A stretch of 64,000 nt of DNA from Candidatus Dormiibacterota bacterium (GTDB lineage: Bacteria > Chloroflexota > Dormibacteria > Aeolococcales > Aeolococcaceae). The stretch is from assembly GCA_019245575.1 (NCBI GenBank), contig JAFARE010000015.1:24259-88258 (forward strand), given 5' to 3'. Under the pieces are notes generated by a model. It saw only the letters and a program-made list of their open reading frames with translations. It was not told the DNA's origin and made no database searches. Position 1 is the first letter of the stretch. Every line of letters begins with the position of its first letter. Below, one piece after another: positions 42,945 through 53,842 of this stretch. Position numbers and translations under genes: made by a program.

Positions 42945-42979
42945 GCCGGTGAGGGCCTTTCCTGTCGGCCCTCGCCGGC
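42945..42979 (+). terminator. 13-bp GC-rich hairpin between the GNAT gene and gatC
   Basis: GCCGGTGAGGGCC (42945-42957) pairs with GGCCCTCGCCGGC (42967-42979) over 13 base pairs including one G-U, with a 9-nt loop. There is no U-tract. It may be an I-shaped (U-less) terminator for the upstream gene. No T-box GGTGG or antiterminator element was seen. Confidence 0.5.
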
Positions 42980-43009
42980 GCCACCTCCAGCGACGCCCCG
43001 GGGGTTGGG

Positions 43010-43015
43010 GATAAT
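43010..43015 (+). promoter_or_regulatory. -10 box for the gatCAB operon (leaderless)
   Basis: GATAAT (5 of 6 bases of TATAAT) ends 6 nt before the gatC ATG at 43022. It is the best -10 in the window. Confidence 0.55.
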
Positions 43016-43021
43016 CGCCGC

Positions 43022-43324
43022 ATGACGCTCTCTGCGGCCGACGTCGCCCACGTCGCCGTGCTCGCGCGCCTCGGGCTGGACGGCGCCGAGCGCGAGCGCA
43101 TCGGCAGCCAGCTCGAGGTCATCCTCGAGCACATCGCGCGCCTGCAGCAGGTGGACACGTCGTCCGTGTCAGAGACCGCACAGGTCGGCGAGCTCGTCAA
43201 CGTCATGCGCGACGACGTTGACGGCGAATCGCTTCCTTCCGCGGTGGCGCTGGGCGGTGCCGCTGCCAGCGACGGCGGTTACTTCGTAGTCGGCGCCATC
43301 CAGGACAACGAGCTTGACGGCTAG
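43022..43324 (+). CDS. gatC: Asp-tRNA(Asn)/Glu-tRNA(Gln) amidotransferase subunit C
   Basis: Predicted 100-aa GatC, the belt-like subunit that stabilises GatA-GatB. Family pattern is visible: [17 protein letters not shown] at the N-terminus, [19 protein letters not shown], then MRDDV. GATAAT lies 6 nt before the ATG, predicting a leaderless transcript. It overlaps gatA by 11 nt. The set implies that Gln-tRNA and/or Asn-tRNA is made by amidation rather than by direct charging. Confidence 0.93.
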   Translation: MTLSAADVAHVAVLARLGLDGAERERIGSQLEVILEHIARLQQVDTSSVSETAQVGELVNVMRDDVDGESLPSAVALGGAAASDGGYFVVGAIQDNELDG

Positions 43325-44773
43325 GACGATCACGCAGCTCGCTCACGAGCTGCGTGAGGGCTCGACGACGCCGCGGCGCCTGCTCGACAACGCGCTTGCG
43401 CACGCGGAGGCGGCCGAGCCGAGCCTGCACGCATACCTGGCGCTGACGCGCGAGCTCGCCGAGCGCCAGGCGGATGAGGCGGGCCGCATGCTGGAGCGCG
43501 ATCCCGATGGCGCGTCGCCGCTCTGCGGCGTGCCCATGGCGCTGAAGGATGTGCTGTGCGTCGACGGCGTCGAGACCACCGCCGGGTCACGCATCCTCTC
43601 GGGCTGGAAGCCGCCGTACACGGGCACCGCGGTGCAGCGCCTGTTCGATGCGGGGGCGGTGTGCGTCGGCAAGACCAACTGCGACGAGTTCGCCATGGGC
43701 TCATCCACGGAGAACTCCGCGTTCGGCCCGGCGGGCAACCCCTGGGACGTCGAGCGCGTGCCGGGCGGCAGCAGCGGCGGCAGCGCGGCGACCGTCGCGG
43801 CGGGCACGGTGCCGTACGCATTGGGATCGGACACCGGTGGTTCCATCCGCCAGCCCGCGTCGCTGTCCGGAGTGGTCGGGTTCAAGCCGACGTACGGCCG
43901 CGTCTCGCGGTACGGGCTGATCGCGTTCGCGTCGTCGCTGGACCAGATCGGCCCGCTGACGCGGAGCGTCGAGGACGCCGCGATTGTGTATGCGGCGATC
44001 GCCGGCGGCGACCCGCGCGACAGCACGTGCGATCCGCGGCCGCTCGGCGATCCGCTCGAGACACTGGGCCGCGGTGTCGAGGGCCTGCGCCTCGGCGTCC
44101 CGCGCGAGTACATGGGTGAGGGCATCGATCCCGACGTGCGCGCGCGCGTGGAGGAGGCGATGGCCGTGCTCGAGGGGCTGGGAGCGTCACTGCGTGAGGT
44201 GTCGCTGCCCACCACGCACGCCGGCTTGAGCACCTACTACATCATCGCTCCCGCCGAGTGCTCCTCCAACCTGGCGCGGTATGACGGCGTGCGCTTCGGG
44301 CTGCGCGAGGACGACCCGTCGCTCACCGAGATGTATCTGCGCACGCGCGACCGCGGTTTCGGCGTGGAGGTGAAGCGGCGCGTCATGCTGGGCACGTACG
44401 CGCTCTCCAGCGGCTACTACGACGCGTACTACCGCAAGGCGCAGAAGGTGCGCACCGTCATCGCCGAAGAGTTCGCCCGCGTGTTCGAGGACGTCGACGC
44501 GCTGGTCTCGCCGACGTCGCCCTCGGTGGCGTTCACGATGGGCGACCGCGACGACCCGCTCTCGATGTACATGTGCGACGTCGTCACCCTGCCGGTGAAC
44601 CTCGCGGGGCTGCCGGGCATATCGGTGCCCTGCGGCTTCAGCCCTGAGCTGCCCGTGGGTCTTCAAGTGATCGCGCCGCGGTTCGAGGACGCGCGTGTCT
44701 TCCAGGTCGCGCACGCGTACGAGCAGGCGACCGAGTGGCACACCTCGCAATCGCCGTTGGCGGCGACGGCCGC

Positions 44774-44777
<4 letters not shown>
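43314..44777 (+). CDS. gatA: Asp-tRNA(Asn)/Glu-tRNA(Gln) amidotransferase subunit A
   Basis: Predicted 487-aa amidase-signature subunit that releases ammonia from glutamine. The Ser-cisSer-Lys triad appears as Lys78 (MALKDVL), Ser153 in PGGSSGGSA and nucleophile Ser177 in [10 protein letters not shown]. Length fits GatA. TTG 43314 overlaps the gatC end by 11 nt, and no better start precedes the conserved [16 protein letters not shown] opening. It is followed by gatB with a GTGA overlap. Confidence 0.95.
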
Positions 44778-46255
<1,478 letters not shown>

Positions 46256-46281
46256 GCCTGCGCAGCGGCGACCGCCTGCGG

Positions 46282-47544
46282 TTGCGCGCCGGGCAGATGG
46301 TGCACGGCGGTCTGTGCGTGGCTAGCGCCGACGACGACGTCAGCGTGCTCGTCGCCGGCGCGATCCCGGGTGAGCTGGTCGACGTCGAGCTGCGCTACCG
46401 CAAGCGGCAGACGTGGTTCGCCGACACGGTGGCGGCTGCCGAGGCATCGCCCCACCGCGTGGCACCACCGTGCCCGTACGTGCCCGAGTGCGGCGGCTGC
46501 CAGCTGCAGCACGTGACGTACGCGCACCAGCTGGAGTTGAAGAGCGACATCGTGCGTGACGCGCTGCGCCGACAGCACGTGCACGTGCCAGACGACGTTC
46601 GCGTGCTGGGCATGGGTGATCCGTGGAGATACCGATGGCGCGGTGAATTCCACGTGGTGCCCGGGGCCTCGGGCGCCGCCGATGCCGGACTGGGCTTCAA
46701 CCGCGCGCGCAGCTGGCGCCCCATCGCCGTCGACGACTGCCTCATCCACCATGACCTGATCACCGACTCGCTGCCCGTGCTGCGGGAGCTGGTGCGCGAG
46801 GGCTCCGACGGCGCGCTGGGCACGCTGCACCTGACCGTCGGTGACGGTGGTGCCGAGCTGCTGCTGCGCTCGCGGCCGCGCAGCGCGCTGAGCGCGGCGG
46901 CCATCGATCGCGCCGCGCTGCGCCTGCCCCACGACGCGCGGTTGAGCGTCGACTCGACATCGATCACCTGGCGGGGCCGGACCTACCGCGTCAGCCCGGA
47001 CACGTTCATCCAGGTGAACGTCGCGCAGATGGATGCGCTGTACGGCGAGGTTCTTGCTGCGCTCGGTGACGTCAGCCGCGCCCGGATCGTCGACGCCTAC
47101 GCGGGCGTGGGGATGCTGGCGGTGGAGCTCGCTGCCCGCGGCGCCGGCGTCGTGTGCATCGAGTCCAATCGGAGCGCCGCCCGGCTGGGCGCGCTCAACG
47201 CTCGCCTCCACGACGTCGAGGACCGCGTGCGCTACGCGGTGGCGCCGGTGGAGCAGGAGATTGCGCGCGCGGCCGCCGGAGCGCGCTCGCTCGTCCTGGA
47301 TCCGCCGCGGGCGGGATGCGCGGGCAGCGTCACCGCGTGGATCGCGCTGGCCGGCCCGGCGAATGTCGTGTACGTGTCGTGCGATCCGGCGACGCTGGCG
47401 CGCGACCTCCATGTGCTCGTGGCGTCGGGTCCGTACACCGTGCGCGCTGTCACGGTCGTCGACATGTTTCCCCAGACCTACCACGTGGAGACGGTGGTCA
47501 GCCTCGAGCGCGCGGAAACGCCGGGCGTGGGGGCGTCCATATGA
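46282..47544 (+). CDS. TrmA/RlmD family RNA (uracil-5-)-methyltransferase
   Basis: Predicted 420-aa SAM-dependent methyltransferase of the RumA/TrmA group, which methylates uracil-5 in rRNA or tRNA. An N-terminal TRAM-like region is followed by an iron-sulfur cluster motif, Cys64, Cys70 and Cys73 in CPYVPECGGC, SAM-binding VDAYAGVGMLAVELA, and the catalytic Cys in YVSCDPATLARDL. TTG 46282 is the first standard start, but TRAM similarity (SGDRLRLRAGQMVHGG) begins upstream of it, so initiation at a CTG near 46252 or 46258 is possible. It lies 26 nt after gatB. Confidence 0.85.
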   Translation: MRAGQMVHGGLCVASADDDVSVLVAGAIPGELVDVELRYRKRQTWFADTVAAAEASPHRVAPPCPYVPECGGCQLQHVTYAHQLELKSDIVRDALRRQHVHVPDDVRVLGMGDPWRYRWRGEFHVVPGASGAADAGLGFNRARSWRPIAVDDCLIHHDLITDSLPVLRELVREGSDGALGTLHLTVGDGGAELLLRSRPRSALSAAAIDRAALRLPHDARLSVDSTSITWRGRTYRVSPDTFIQVNVAQMDALYGEVLAALGDVSRARIVDAYAGVGMLAVELAARGAGVVCIESNRSAARLGALNARLHDVEDRVRYAVAPVEQEIARAAAGARSLVLDPPRAGCAGSVTAWIALAGPANVVYVSCDPATLARDLHVLVASGPYTVRAVTVVDMFPQTYHVETVVSLERAETPGVGASI

Positions 47545-47545
47545 T
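47540..47545 (+). promoter_or_regulatory. -10 box for the SnoaL-like gene (leaderless)
   Basis: TATGAT (5 of 6) ends 6 nt before GTG 47552, within the last codons of the methyltransferase gene. Confidence 0.5.
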
Positions 47546-47551
47546 CGCCGG

Positions 47552-47995
47552 GTGACCCGCGCGATGACGGACGAGCAGCGCATTCAGTGGCTGACCGACC
47601 GCGCCGAGATCGCCCAGTGCCTCGTGGGCTACGCAAGCTGCATCGACCGGCGCGACTGGGCTGGTCTGCAGGACGCGTATGCCGAGGACGGCGTGATGCA
47701 GCACGGAGACGTGTCCGTGCCGCGCGAGCGCGTGCCCGAGCTGTCGGAGCGGATCCTCACCGGGGTGACCGCGTCGCACCACCTGGTGGGCGACCCGTCG
47801 ATCGAGATCGACGGCGACGTCGCCCGCACGCACTCGCACTACTTCGCGACGCACATCGGCGAGGGGATGAGCGTGATCCGCCAGGGAGGCGGCTGGTACG
47901 ACTGCGTGCTGCGCCGCACCGAACGGGGATGGAGGTTCACCCGGGTGCGCTCGACCACGGCGTGGCGGAGCGGCGAGCCCATGCAGGCGCACTGA
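47552..47995 (+). CDS. SnoaL/NTF2-like protein
   Basis: Predicted 147-aa protein of the SnoaL_4-type NTF2-like fold, a small alpha+beta barrel used by many ligand-binding proteins and isomerases. Landmarks are DRAEIAQCLVGYASCIDRRDW, then HHLVGDPSIEIDGDVARTHSHYFATH. GTG 47552 follows TATGAT by 6 nt; ATG 47564 is an alternative start. Substrate is unknown. Confidence 0.75.
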   Translation: MTRAMTDEQRIQWLTDRAEIAQCLVGYASCIDRRDWAGLQDAYAEDGVMQHGDVSVPRERVPELSERILTGVTASHHLVGDPSIEIDGDVARTHSHYFATHIGEGMSVIRQGGGWYDCVLRRTERGWRFTRVRSTTAWRSGEPMQAH

Positions 47996-48025
47996 GCGGC
48001 CCTGCGGACGTAGCCGGGTGAGTGG

Positions 48026-48031
48026 TAGCGT
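48026..48031 (+). promoter_or_regulatory. Possible -10 box for dnaE
   Basis: TAGCGT ends 36 nt before ATG 48068. Unlike other first genes here, dnaE would then have a short leader of about 30 nt that includes GGGGG ahead of the ATG. Confidence 0.3.
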
Positions 48032-48067
48032 ACGCATGTTCGAGAAGCGCCGGGATCACGGGGGCCG

Positions 48068-51000
48068 ATGGACGGCGATAGCGCGGTGACGATGAGGGAC
48101 GAGGGCTCGGCCGGCTTCGTCCACCTGCACACCCACACGGAGTACTCGCTGCTCGACGGCGCCGCGCGCATCCGCCAGCTGGTGGACCGCGCGCGTGTGA
48201 TGGGCCAGCCCGCCGTGAGCATCACCGACCACGGCGTGCTCTACGGTGCCGTCGAGTTCTTCGCGGCGGCGCGTGAGGCCGGGGTCAAGCCGGTGATCGG
48301 CTGCGAGATGTACATGGCGCCGCGCTCACGTCACGACCGCGAGGCGCGCACCGACCGCGATCCCAGCCACCTGATCCTGCTGGCGCGCAACGACACGGGC
48401 TATCGCAACCTGATCAAGCTCGTGAGCACCGCGCATCTCGAGGGTCACTACTACAAGCCACGGATCGACAAGGAGCTGCTGGCGCAGCACGCGGAGGGGT
48501 TGATCTGCCTCTCCGCCTGTCTCGGCGGCGAGGTGCCGCAGGCGATCCTGCGCGGCGATATCGCCGGCGCCGAGACCATCGCGCGGCAGCACATGGAGAT
48601 CCTCGGCAGGGACGCGTACTTCCTCGAGCTGCAGGACCACGGGATGGCGGAGGAGGCCACGGTGCGCGAGGGGCTGCTGGAGATCTCGCGGCGCACGGGG
48701 CTGCCCACCGTGTGCACGAACGATTCGCACTACATCGAGCCGGATGACGCCGAGGCGCACGACATCCTGCTCTGCCTGCAGACCGGAGCGCGCCTCGACG
48801 AGGAGCGCCGTTTTCGCTTCAGCGGGCCCAGCTTCTACCTCGCCGGCAGCGGTGAGATGCAGCAGCGATTCGCTGCCTATCCCGACGCGGTGGCGAACAC
48901 GCTCGCCATCGCCGCGATGTGCGACCTCGACATCCCGCTGGGGCGCAACCTGCTGCCCCGCTACGAGCCGGTCCCCGAGGGGCACGACGCCGACAGCCAC
49001 CTGCGCGAGCTCTGCGAGCGCGGGCTTGTCGAACGCTACGGCGACGGCGTGGCCCAGGAGGCGCGGGACCGCCTCGACATGGAGCTGCACGTCATCGCCG
49101 AGACCGGGTTCGCCGCGTACTTCCTCATCGTCTGGGACCTGATCCGCGCGGCGCGGTGCAACGGCGTGCGCGTCGGTCCCGGCCGGGGCAGCGCCGCCGG
49201 ATCGCTCGTGTCGTACGTGCTGCGCATCACTGACGTGTGCCCGCTCACGTACGGACTCATCTTCGAGCGCTTCCTCAATCTCGAGCGCGTGCAGATGCCG
49301 GACATCGACGTGGACTTCGACGACCGCCGCCGCGACCGCGTGCTGCGCTACGTGCAGGAGAAGTACGGCTACGACCGCGTGGCGCAGATCATCACGTTCG
49401 GCACCATGGCGGCGCGCGCGGCGATTCGCGATGTGGGACGCGTGCTCAACGTGCCCCTGCCCGACGTCGACCGCCTGGCCAAGCTGGTGCCGGCCACGAC
49501 CGGCATCACGCTGGAGCGCGCGCTGGCGGAGACGCGCGACCTGCGCGACGTCTACCAGCAGGAGGAGTGGGCGCGCAAGCTGATCGACAACGCGCGCCGC
49601 CTCGAGGGCATCTGCCGCAACGCGTCGACGCACGCGGCCGGCGTGGTGATCGGTGCCGAGCCGCTGGCCGAGGTCGTGCCGCTGCAGCGCGCCACCGGCG
49701 GCGACGGCTCGACCGCGGTCACGCAGTTCGACATGACCGGCGTGTCCCAGATCGGGCTGCTGAAGATCGACCTGCTCGGCTTGACCAACCTGACGGTCAT
49801 CCAGGAAGCCGCGGAGCTGATCCGCGCCATCCGCGGCGTGGAGGTCGACGTCGACAACCTGCCGCTCGACGACCGCAGGACGTGGGAATTGCTGGGCCGC
49901 GCCGACACGCACGGCGTGTTCCAGATGGAGGCGACATTCGCCAAGCGGATCCTCATGGACATGCAGCCCGAGTCGATCGAGGACCTGGCTGTGGCCAACG
50001 CGCTGAACCGCCCGGGCCCGATCGAGGGCGGCGTCGTGGAGACGTTCATGCGGCGCAAACGCGGTGAGGAGTCCGTGACCTACCTGCTCCCCGAGATGGA
50101 GCCGATCCTGGCAGAAACATACGGCAATATCCTCTACCAGGACCAGGTGATGCTGATCGCATCCGCGGTGGCCGGCTACACCCTGGGCGAGGCCGACGTG
50201 CTGCGCGCCGCCATGGGCAAGAAGGACAAGGCCAAGATGGCCAAGCAGCGCGAGAAGTTCGTCCGCGGCGCGGGCCAGCGCGGCGTCACCGAGGAGGTCG
50301 CGGTGCAGCTCTTCGACCTCATCGCGTATTTCGCGGGGTACGGATTCGGCAAGGCGCACGCCGTGTGCTACGCGCTGATCGGGTACCAGACCGCCTACCT
50401 CAAGGCCAATCACCCGCTGGAGTTCATGTGCGCGCTGCTGAACAGCCGCGCCGACAACTTCGACAAGCTGAAGCAGACAATCCTCGACGCGCACGCCCGC
50501 GGCCTCGTGGTGCGGCCGCCGGACATCAACCGCAGCGCGGCGCCGTTCGCGATCGGCGACGCCGGGAGCGGCGAGATCCTGTACGGCCTGCAGCACATCA
50601 AGAACGTCGGGGAGCGCGTCGCCGAGGCGATCGTGGCCGCGCGCCAGGAAGGCGGGGCATTCACGTCGCTGCTCGACCTCTGCCTGCGCGCCGGCGTCAA
50701 GGACCTCAACCGCCGCGTGCTCGAGGCGCTGATCCGCAGCGGCGCGTGCGACACGCTGGGTGAGCGCGGTGACCTGCTGCGCCTCATCGACCGAGTGACG
50801 GACCGCGCGTCCCAGATCCGCCGTGAGCGTGAATCGGGCCAGACGTCGATGTTCGGCGAGACCGTGGAGGTGGCGGCGCCGGCGCCGGCGATGACCTTCG
50901 AAAGCGAGGGTGAGACGGGCGCCGCGATCGAGCCCATCTCCGCCGAGGAGCGGCTGCGCTGGGAGCGCGAGTTTCTCGGCATCTACCTCAGCGACCATCC

Positions 51001-51706
51001 CCTGAGCCGCGTGGCCGCGGAGCTGCAGCAGCGGATCGACACGAACATCAGCGAGCTGGGCGCGCACCTCGACGGGCTGCTGGTGAACATCGGCGGCGCG
51101 GTCCGCGACATCCGCACCTTCGTGCCGCGGCGCAGCACCACCGGGCAGCGCATGGCATTCCTGCAGGTGGAGGACCTCAGCGGCGCCTGCGAGGTGGTCG
51201 TGTTCGCCCGCACCTTCGAGGAGTGCGCCGCGCTGCTGACGCCAGATGCCGTCGTGGTGGTGCGGGGGAAGGTCGAGGCGGGTCGCGGCATCAACGGGGC
51301 GACACCGCCGCCGGCGGCCGACGAGGAGGAGCGCTACGACGTCGAGCCCGCGAAGATCCTCGCGGAAGCCGTGTACGCATACGACGACCCGCGCCTCGCC
51401 GCATGGCGCCGCAACAGCACGGTGCACATCCGGTTGAGCCATGCGCAGACCGCCACGCTCGCGCAGCTGCGCCACGCGTTCGAGCAGCACCCCGGCGACT
51501 GCCCCGTGGTGCTGCACGTGCACGGCCCGCAGAGCGTGGACGACATCATGCTGTCGCGCGAGTTCTGCGTCGAGCCGGGGCCGAGCCTGGAGCGCGCCGT
51601 GGAGAGCCTGGTCGGAGAGCGCGCGTACCGCGTCGAGATCCACCGGGAGCGGGCGCCCGAACGTGAGCTCCGCGGCTCCCGGCGCCGCACGCTCGCCGAA
51701 GCCTAG
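48068..51706 (+). CDS. dnaE: DNA polymerase III alpha subunit DnaE
   Basis: Predicted 1212-aa replicative polymerase. The N-terminal PHP domain keeps the metal ligands known from active mycobacterial DnaE1: HTH and Asp in LHTHTEYSLLDG, TDHG, GCE, SHLIL, SACLGG and NDSHY. Polymerase motif PDIDVDFDD places catalytic Asp412 and Asp414. The helix-hairpin-helix and OB-fold regions follow (SGACEVVVFARTF). Length is close to other DnaE1. GTG 48086 is a possible later start. Its stop overlaps the convergent yggT stop by 4 nt. Confidence 0.97.
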   Translation: MDGDSAVTMRDEGSAGFVHLHTHTEYSLLDGAARIRQLVDRARVMGQPAVSITDHGVLYGAVEFFAAAREAGVKPVIGCEMYMAPRSRHDREARTDRDPSHLILLARNDTGYRNLIKLVSTAHLEGHYYKPRIDKELLAQHAEGLICLSACLGGEVPQAILRGDIAGAETIARQHMEILGRDAYFLELQDHGMAEEATVREGLLEISRRTGLPTVCTNDSHYIEPDDAEAHDILLCLQTGARLDEERRFRFSGPSFYLAGSGEMQQRFAAYPDAVANTLAIAAMCDLDIPLGRNLLPRYEPVPEGHDADSHLRELCERGLVERYGDGVAQEARDRLDMELHVIAETGFAAYFLIVWDLIRAARCNGVRVGPGRGSAAGSLVSYVLRITDVCPLTYGLIFERFLNLERVQMPDIDVDFDDRRRDRVLRYVQEKYGYDRVAQIITFGTMAARAAIRDVGRVLNVPLPDVDRLAKLVPATTGITLERALAETRDLRDVYQQEEWARKLIDNARRLEGICRNASTHAAGVVIGAEPLAEVVPLQRATGGDGSTAVTQFDMTGVSQIGLLKIDLLGLTNLTVIQEAAELIRAIRGVEVDVDNLPLDDRRTWELLGRADTHGVFQMEATFAKRILMDMQPESIEDLAVANALNRPGPIEGGVVETFMRRKRGEESVTYLLPEMEPILAETYGNILYQDQVMLIASAVAGYTLGEADVLRAAMGKKDKAKMAKQREKFVRGAGQRGVTEEVAVQLFDLIAYFAGYGFGKAHAVCYALIGYQTAYLKANHPLEFMCALLNSRADNFDKLKQTILDAHARGLVVRPPDINRSAAPFAIGDAGSGEILYGLQHIKNVGERVAEAIVAARQEGGAFTSLLDLCLRAGVKDLNRRVLEALIRSGACDTLGERGDLLRLIDRVTDRASQIRRERESGQTSMFGETVEVAAPAPAMTFESEGETGAAIEPISAEERLRWEREFLGIYLSDHPLSRVAAELQQRIDTNISELGAHLDGLLVNIGGAVRDIRTFVPRRSTTGQRMAFLQVEDLSGACEVVVFARTFEECAALLTPDAVVVVRGKVEAGRGINGATPPPAADEEERYDVEPAKILAEAVYAYDDPRLAAWRRNSTVHIRLSHAQTATLAQLRHAFEQHPGDCPVVLHVHGPQSVDDIMLSREFCVEPGPSLERAVESLVGERAYRVEIHRERAPERELRGSRRRTLAEA

Positions 51707-52287
51707 AAGACGTGCAGCAGCAGGTTGCCGACGACGAAGGCGACCACGACGTACAGCACCGCGTAGGCGATCAGCGTCACCAGCGCGGGCACGTCGAGCC
51801 CGCGGTGCACCACGCGGTGGCCGAAGCCTGAGAAGGGGCGCACCAGTGGGTTCGTCATGGAGCGGACTCCGGCGACCAGCGGGTGCCATGGGTCCGCGCC
51901 GAAGAGCGTCATCAGCAGCCGGATGAGCACGAGCACGCCGAGGATGATCAGGATGCGCTCGAGCAGATATGCGATCGCGCTCACGATCACCGCGGGGATG
52001 TTCACCGAACCGCCGACGGCGATGGCCAGCAGGATCTGGTCGAGGATGGTCGAGATCAGCAGGATCACGACCACGGCGACGATGGGGGAGAAGTCGATCC
52101 CTGCCAGCGTCGGCAGCACCCGCCGGAACGGGAGCAGGATCGGATCGGCGATGCGGCGCAGCACGCGCACCAGCGGGTTCCACGGGCTGATGGGCAGCCA
52201 CGAGAGCAGGATCCGCACGAAGATCAGCACGTAGAGCGCGCCGGCGACGAAGTTGACGACGTCGGCGAGCGTCAGGGCGAGGTTCAC
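51703..52287 (-). CDS. yggT: YggT family membrane protein (two repeats)
   Basis: Predicted 194-aa integral membrane protein with two YggT units. The first is LYVLIFVRILLSWLPISPWNPLVRVLRRIADP and the second is LVLIRLLMTLFGADPWHPLVAGVRSMTNP. Two-unit proteins of this size occur in other bacteria. Linked in the literature to cell shape, osmotic tolerance and division, but the molecular role is not settled. The ATG overlaps the lgt stop as ATGA, so it is the last gene of a four-gene minus-strand unit. Confidence 0.88.
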   Translation of the reverse strand: MNLALTLADVVNFVAGALYVLIFVRILLSWLPISPWNPLVRVLRRIADPILLPFRRVLPTLAGIDFSPIVAVVVILLISTILDQILLAIAVGGSVNIPAVIVSAIAYLLERILIILGVLVLIRLLMTLFGADPWHPLVAGVRSMTNPLVRPFSGFGHRVVHRGLDVPALVTLIAYAVLYVVVAFVVGNLLLHVF

Positions 52288-53195
52288 TGCGGCGCCGCGA
52301 CCGGTGCCGGTTGTGTGCGCCCGCGCTGGTGGAATTCTTCAGCACGGGCGAGGGTCTTGCGCCAGAGGATGTACAGGGCGGGCACGGCGATGACCAGCAT
52401 GCCGATGGAGGTCCACTGCGCCTGGCGCAGCCCGAGCAGGACGGCGGGCTCGCTCTTGCGGAACTCGAAGAGACCCAGCTGGCTGATGGCGTAGAGCGCG
52501 ACGTACGTGATGGCCATCACGCCCGGCCGCACGCGCCGCCGAAACAGCACGATGAGCACCGCGAGGATGGCCAGCGTGCCCAGGGCCTCATACGCGGCCG
52601 CGGGCTGGTATGCGGGACAGAGCGGCCCGCCCGGCACCGCCGCGTCAGTGCAGTACTGAAACCCCGCCTGCAGGATCGCGTGCGGATTGGCGTACGCGGT
52701 GGCCCAGGGCAGATTGCTCGGCGCGCCGAGGATGTCGCCGTTGATGATGTTGCCGATGCGTCCGATGGGCTGGCCCACCGCTGCGAAGAGCACGCCACCG
52801 TCGAGCACCATCCACGGGTTCAGACGATTTCGCCAGGCGAGCATGGTGAGCGTGATGAACCCCGCGATGATCGCGCCGAAGAAGGCCATGCCGCCGTTCC
52901 AGAACGCGATGATGTTGACCGGCTTCAGCAGGTAGTCGTGCACCAGGTTCGGCTGCTGCACCACGTAGTACAGGCGCCCGCCCAGCAGGCCGAACACGAT
53001 TGTCCACATCGTGATCCGCTCCGCCAACGCGCGCGGCACGCCGCTGCGCACGGCCAGCGGCAGCACGCCGAAGCGGTACGCGGCGAGGAACGCGACCGCG
53101 TACATGATCCCGTACCAGTGGATGTTGAACGGGCCCAGGTGCAGGACGGGGTCGATGTTGATCACAACGATCCCCACGGGTGCGAGCGCGCTCAC
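52284..53195 (-). CDS. lgt: Prolipoprotein diacylglyceryl transferase
   Basis: Predicted 303-aa inner membrane enzyme that attaches diacylglycerol to lipobox cysteines, the first step of lipoprotein maturation. The family signature is visible as QPIGRIGNIINGD, and seven hydrophobic segments fit Lgt. Position equivalent to E. coli His103 reads Phe (GGMAFFGAIIAG), a change also found in some actinobacterial Lgt. GTG 53195 gives the usual short N-terminus; the 53 codons upstream belong to the RsmC-like gene in another frame. This enzyme would process the lipoproteins at 19757 and 59597. Confidence 0.92.
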   Translation of the reverse strand: MSALAPVGIVVINIDPVLHLGPFNIHWYGIMYAVAFLAAYRFGVLPLAVRSGVPRALAERITMWTIVFGLLGGRLYYVVQQPNLVHDYLLKPVNIIAFWNGGMAFFGAIIAGFITLTMLAWRNRLNPWMVLDGGVLFAAVGQPIGRIGNIINGDILGAPSNLPWATAYANPHAILQAGFQYCTDAAVPGGPLCPAYQPAAAYEALGTLAILAVLIVLFRRRVRPGVMAITYVALYAISQLGLFEFRKSEPAVLLGLRQAQWTSIGMLVIAVPALYILWRKTLARAEEFHQRGRTQPAPVAAPQ

Positions 53196-53202
53196 GGCCC
53201 AA

Positions 53203-53820
53203 TCATTGCAGGGAACCAGGAGCCAGGCACACGTCGAGCACCCGATATCCCAGCCGCGAGCGCAGGCGATCGACGCCGTATCCCTGCTCCTGCAGCCACC
53301 CCGCGAGTGAGTCCGAGCCGAGGTTGCGCTGGACCACGAGGTACGCGTGTCCATCAGGTGTGAGCCGCGCGAACCAGAGGCTCAAGAGCGCGTGCAGCGC
53401 GCTCTTGCCGATGCGCACCGGTGGGTTCGAGTAGATCACCCCAAAGCGGACATCCTCGGGCACGTCCTCGGGTGCAGACGCGGTGACGTTGCTCGCGCCG
53501 GCGGCTGCGGCGTTCGCGGCGCACAGCTCCAGCGCGCGCAGGTTGACGTCGACCGCCCAGACATGAGCGGCCGGCGCGCGCAGCGCCATCACGACCGCGA
53601 TGGCGCCGTATCCCGCTCCCAGGTCGAGCGCGACAGTGTCCGCGGCCGGTGGAGGTGCTGTGCGCAGCAGCAGGTCGGTGCCGCGGTCCAGCTGCGCGTA
53701 CGCGAAGACACCGCGGTCCGTCACCAGGTCGAGCTCGACGCCGGGCAGGCGAGCGCGCACCACCGCACGCTTCGATGCGACGCGCGGCCGGGGCGCGAAA
53801 TACTGGGTGCTGTCGCTCAA
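53203..53820 (-). CDS. RsmC-like class I methyltransferase (small-subunit rRNA type)
   Basis: Predicted 205-aa SAM-dependent methyltransferase. It has the SAM motif DLGAGYGAIAVVMA and the catalytic NPP motif as YSNPPVRIGK, matching MTS-domain proteins that methylate guanine N2 in 16S rRNA. DRGVFAYAQLDRGTDLLL is typical of the shorter gram-positive and actinobacterial relatives. TTG 53820 is the likely start because the family N-terminus (QYFAPRP) follows at once. The stop is 7 nt from lgt, so it is co-transcribed. Confidence 0.85.
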   Translation of the reverse strand: MSDSTQYFAPRPRVASKRAVVRARLPGVELDLVTDRGVFAYAQLDRGTDLLLRTAPPPAADTVALDLGAGYGAIAVVMALRAPAAHVWAVDVNLRALELCAANAAAAGASNVTASAPEDVPEDVRFGVIYSNPPVRIGKSALHALLSLWFARLTPDGHAYLVVQRNLGSDSLAGWLQEQGYGVDRLRSRLGYRVLDVCLAPGSLQ

Positions 53821-53842
53821 GGGGCTGAGCGGTGCGCGCTCT

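Noticed and set aside
42825..43021. T-box riboswitch in front of gatC
   Set aside because: No specifier stem or GGTGG antiterminator sequence was found; only a U-less hairpin and a GATAAT promoter box.
48326..52345. 1339-codon open frame on the minus strand across dnaE
   Set aside because: It is the antisense shadow of dnaE: composition is low complexity with no recognisable domain, and the plus strand has complete DnaE motifs.
53212..53235. GGAAC-N15-CGTC match on the plus strand inside the RsmC-like gene
   Set aside because: It lies antisense within a coding region with no plus-strand gene downstream, and its spacer is 2 nt shorter than the two promoter sites reported.
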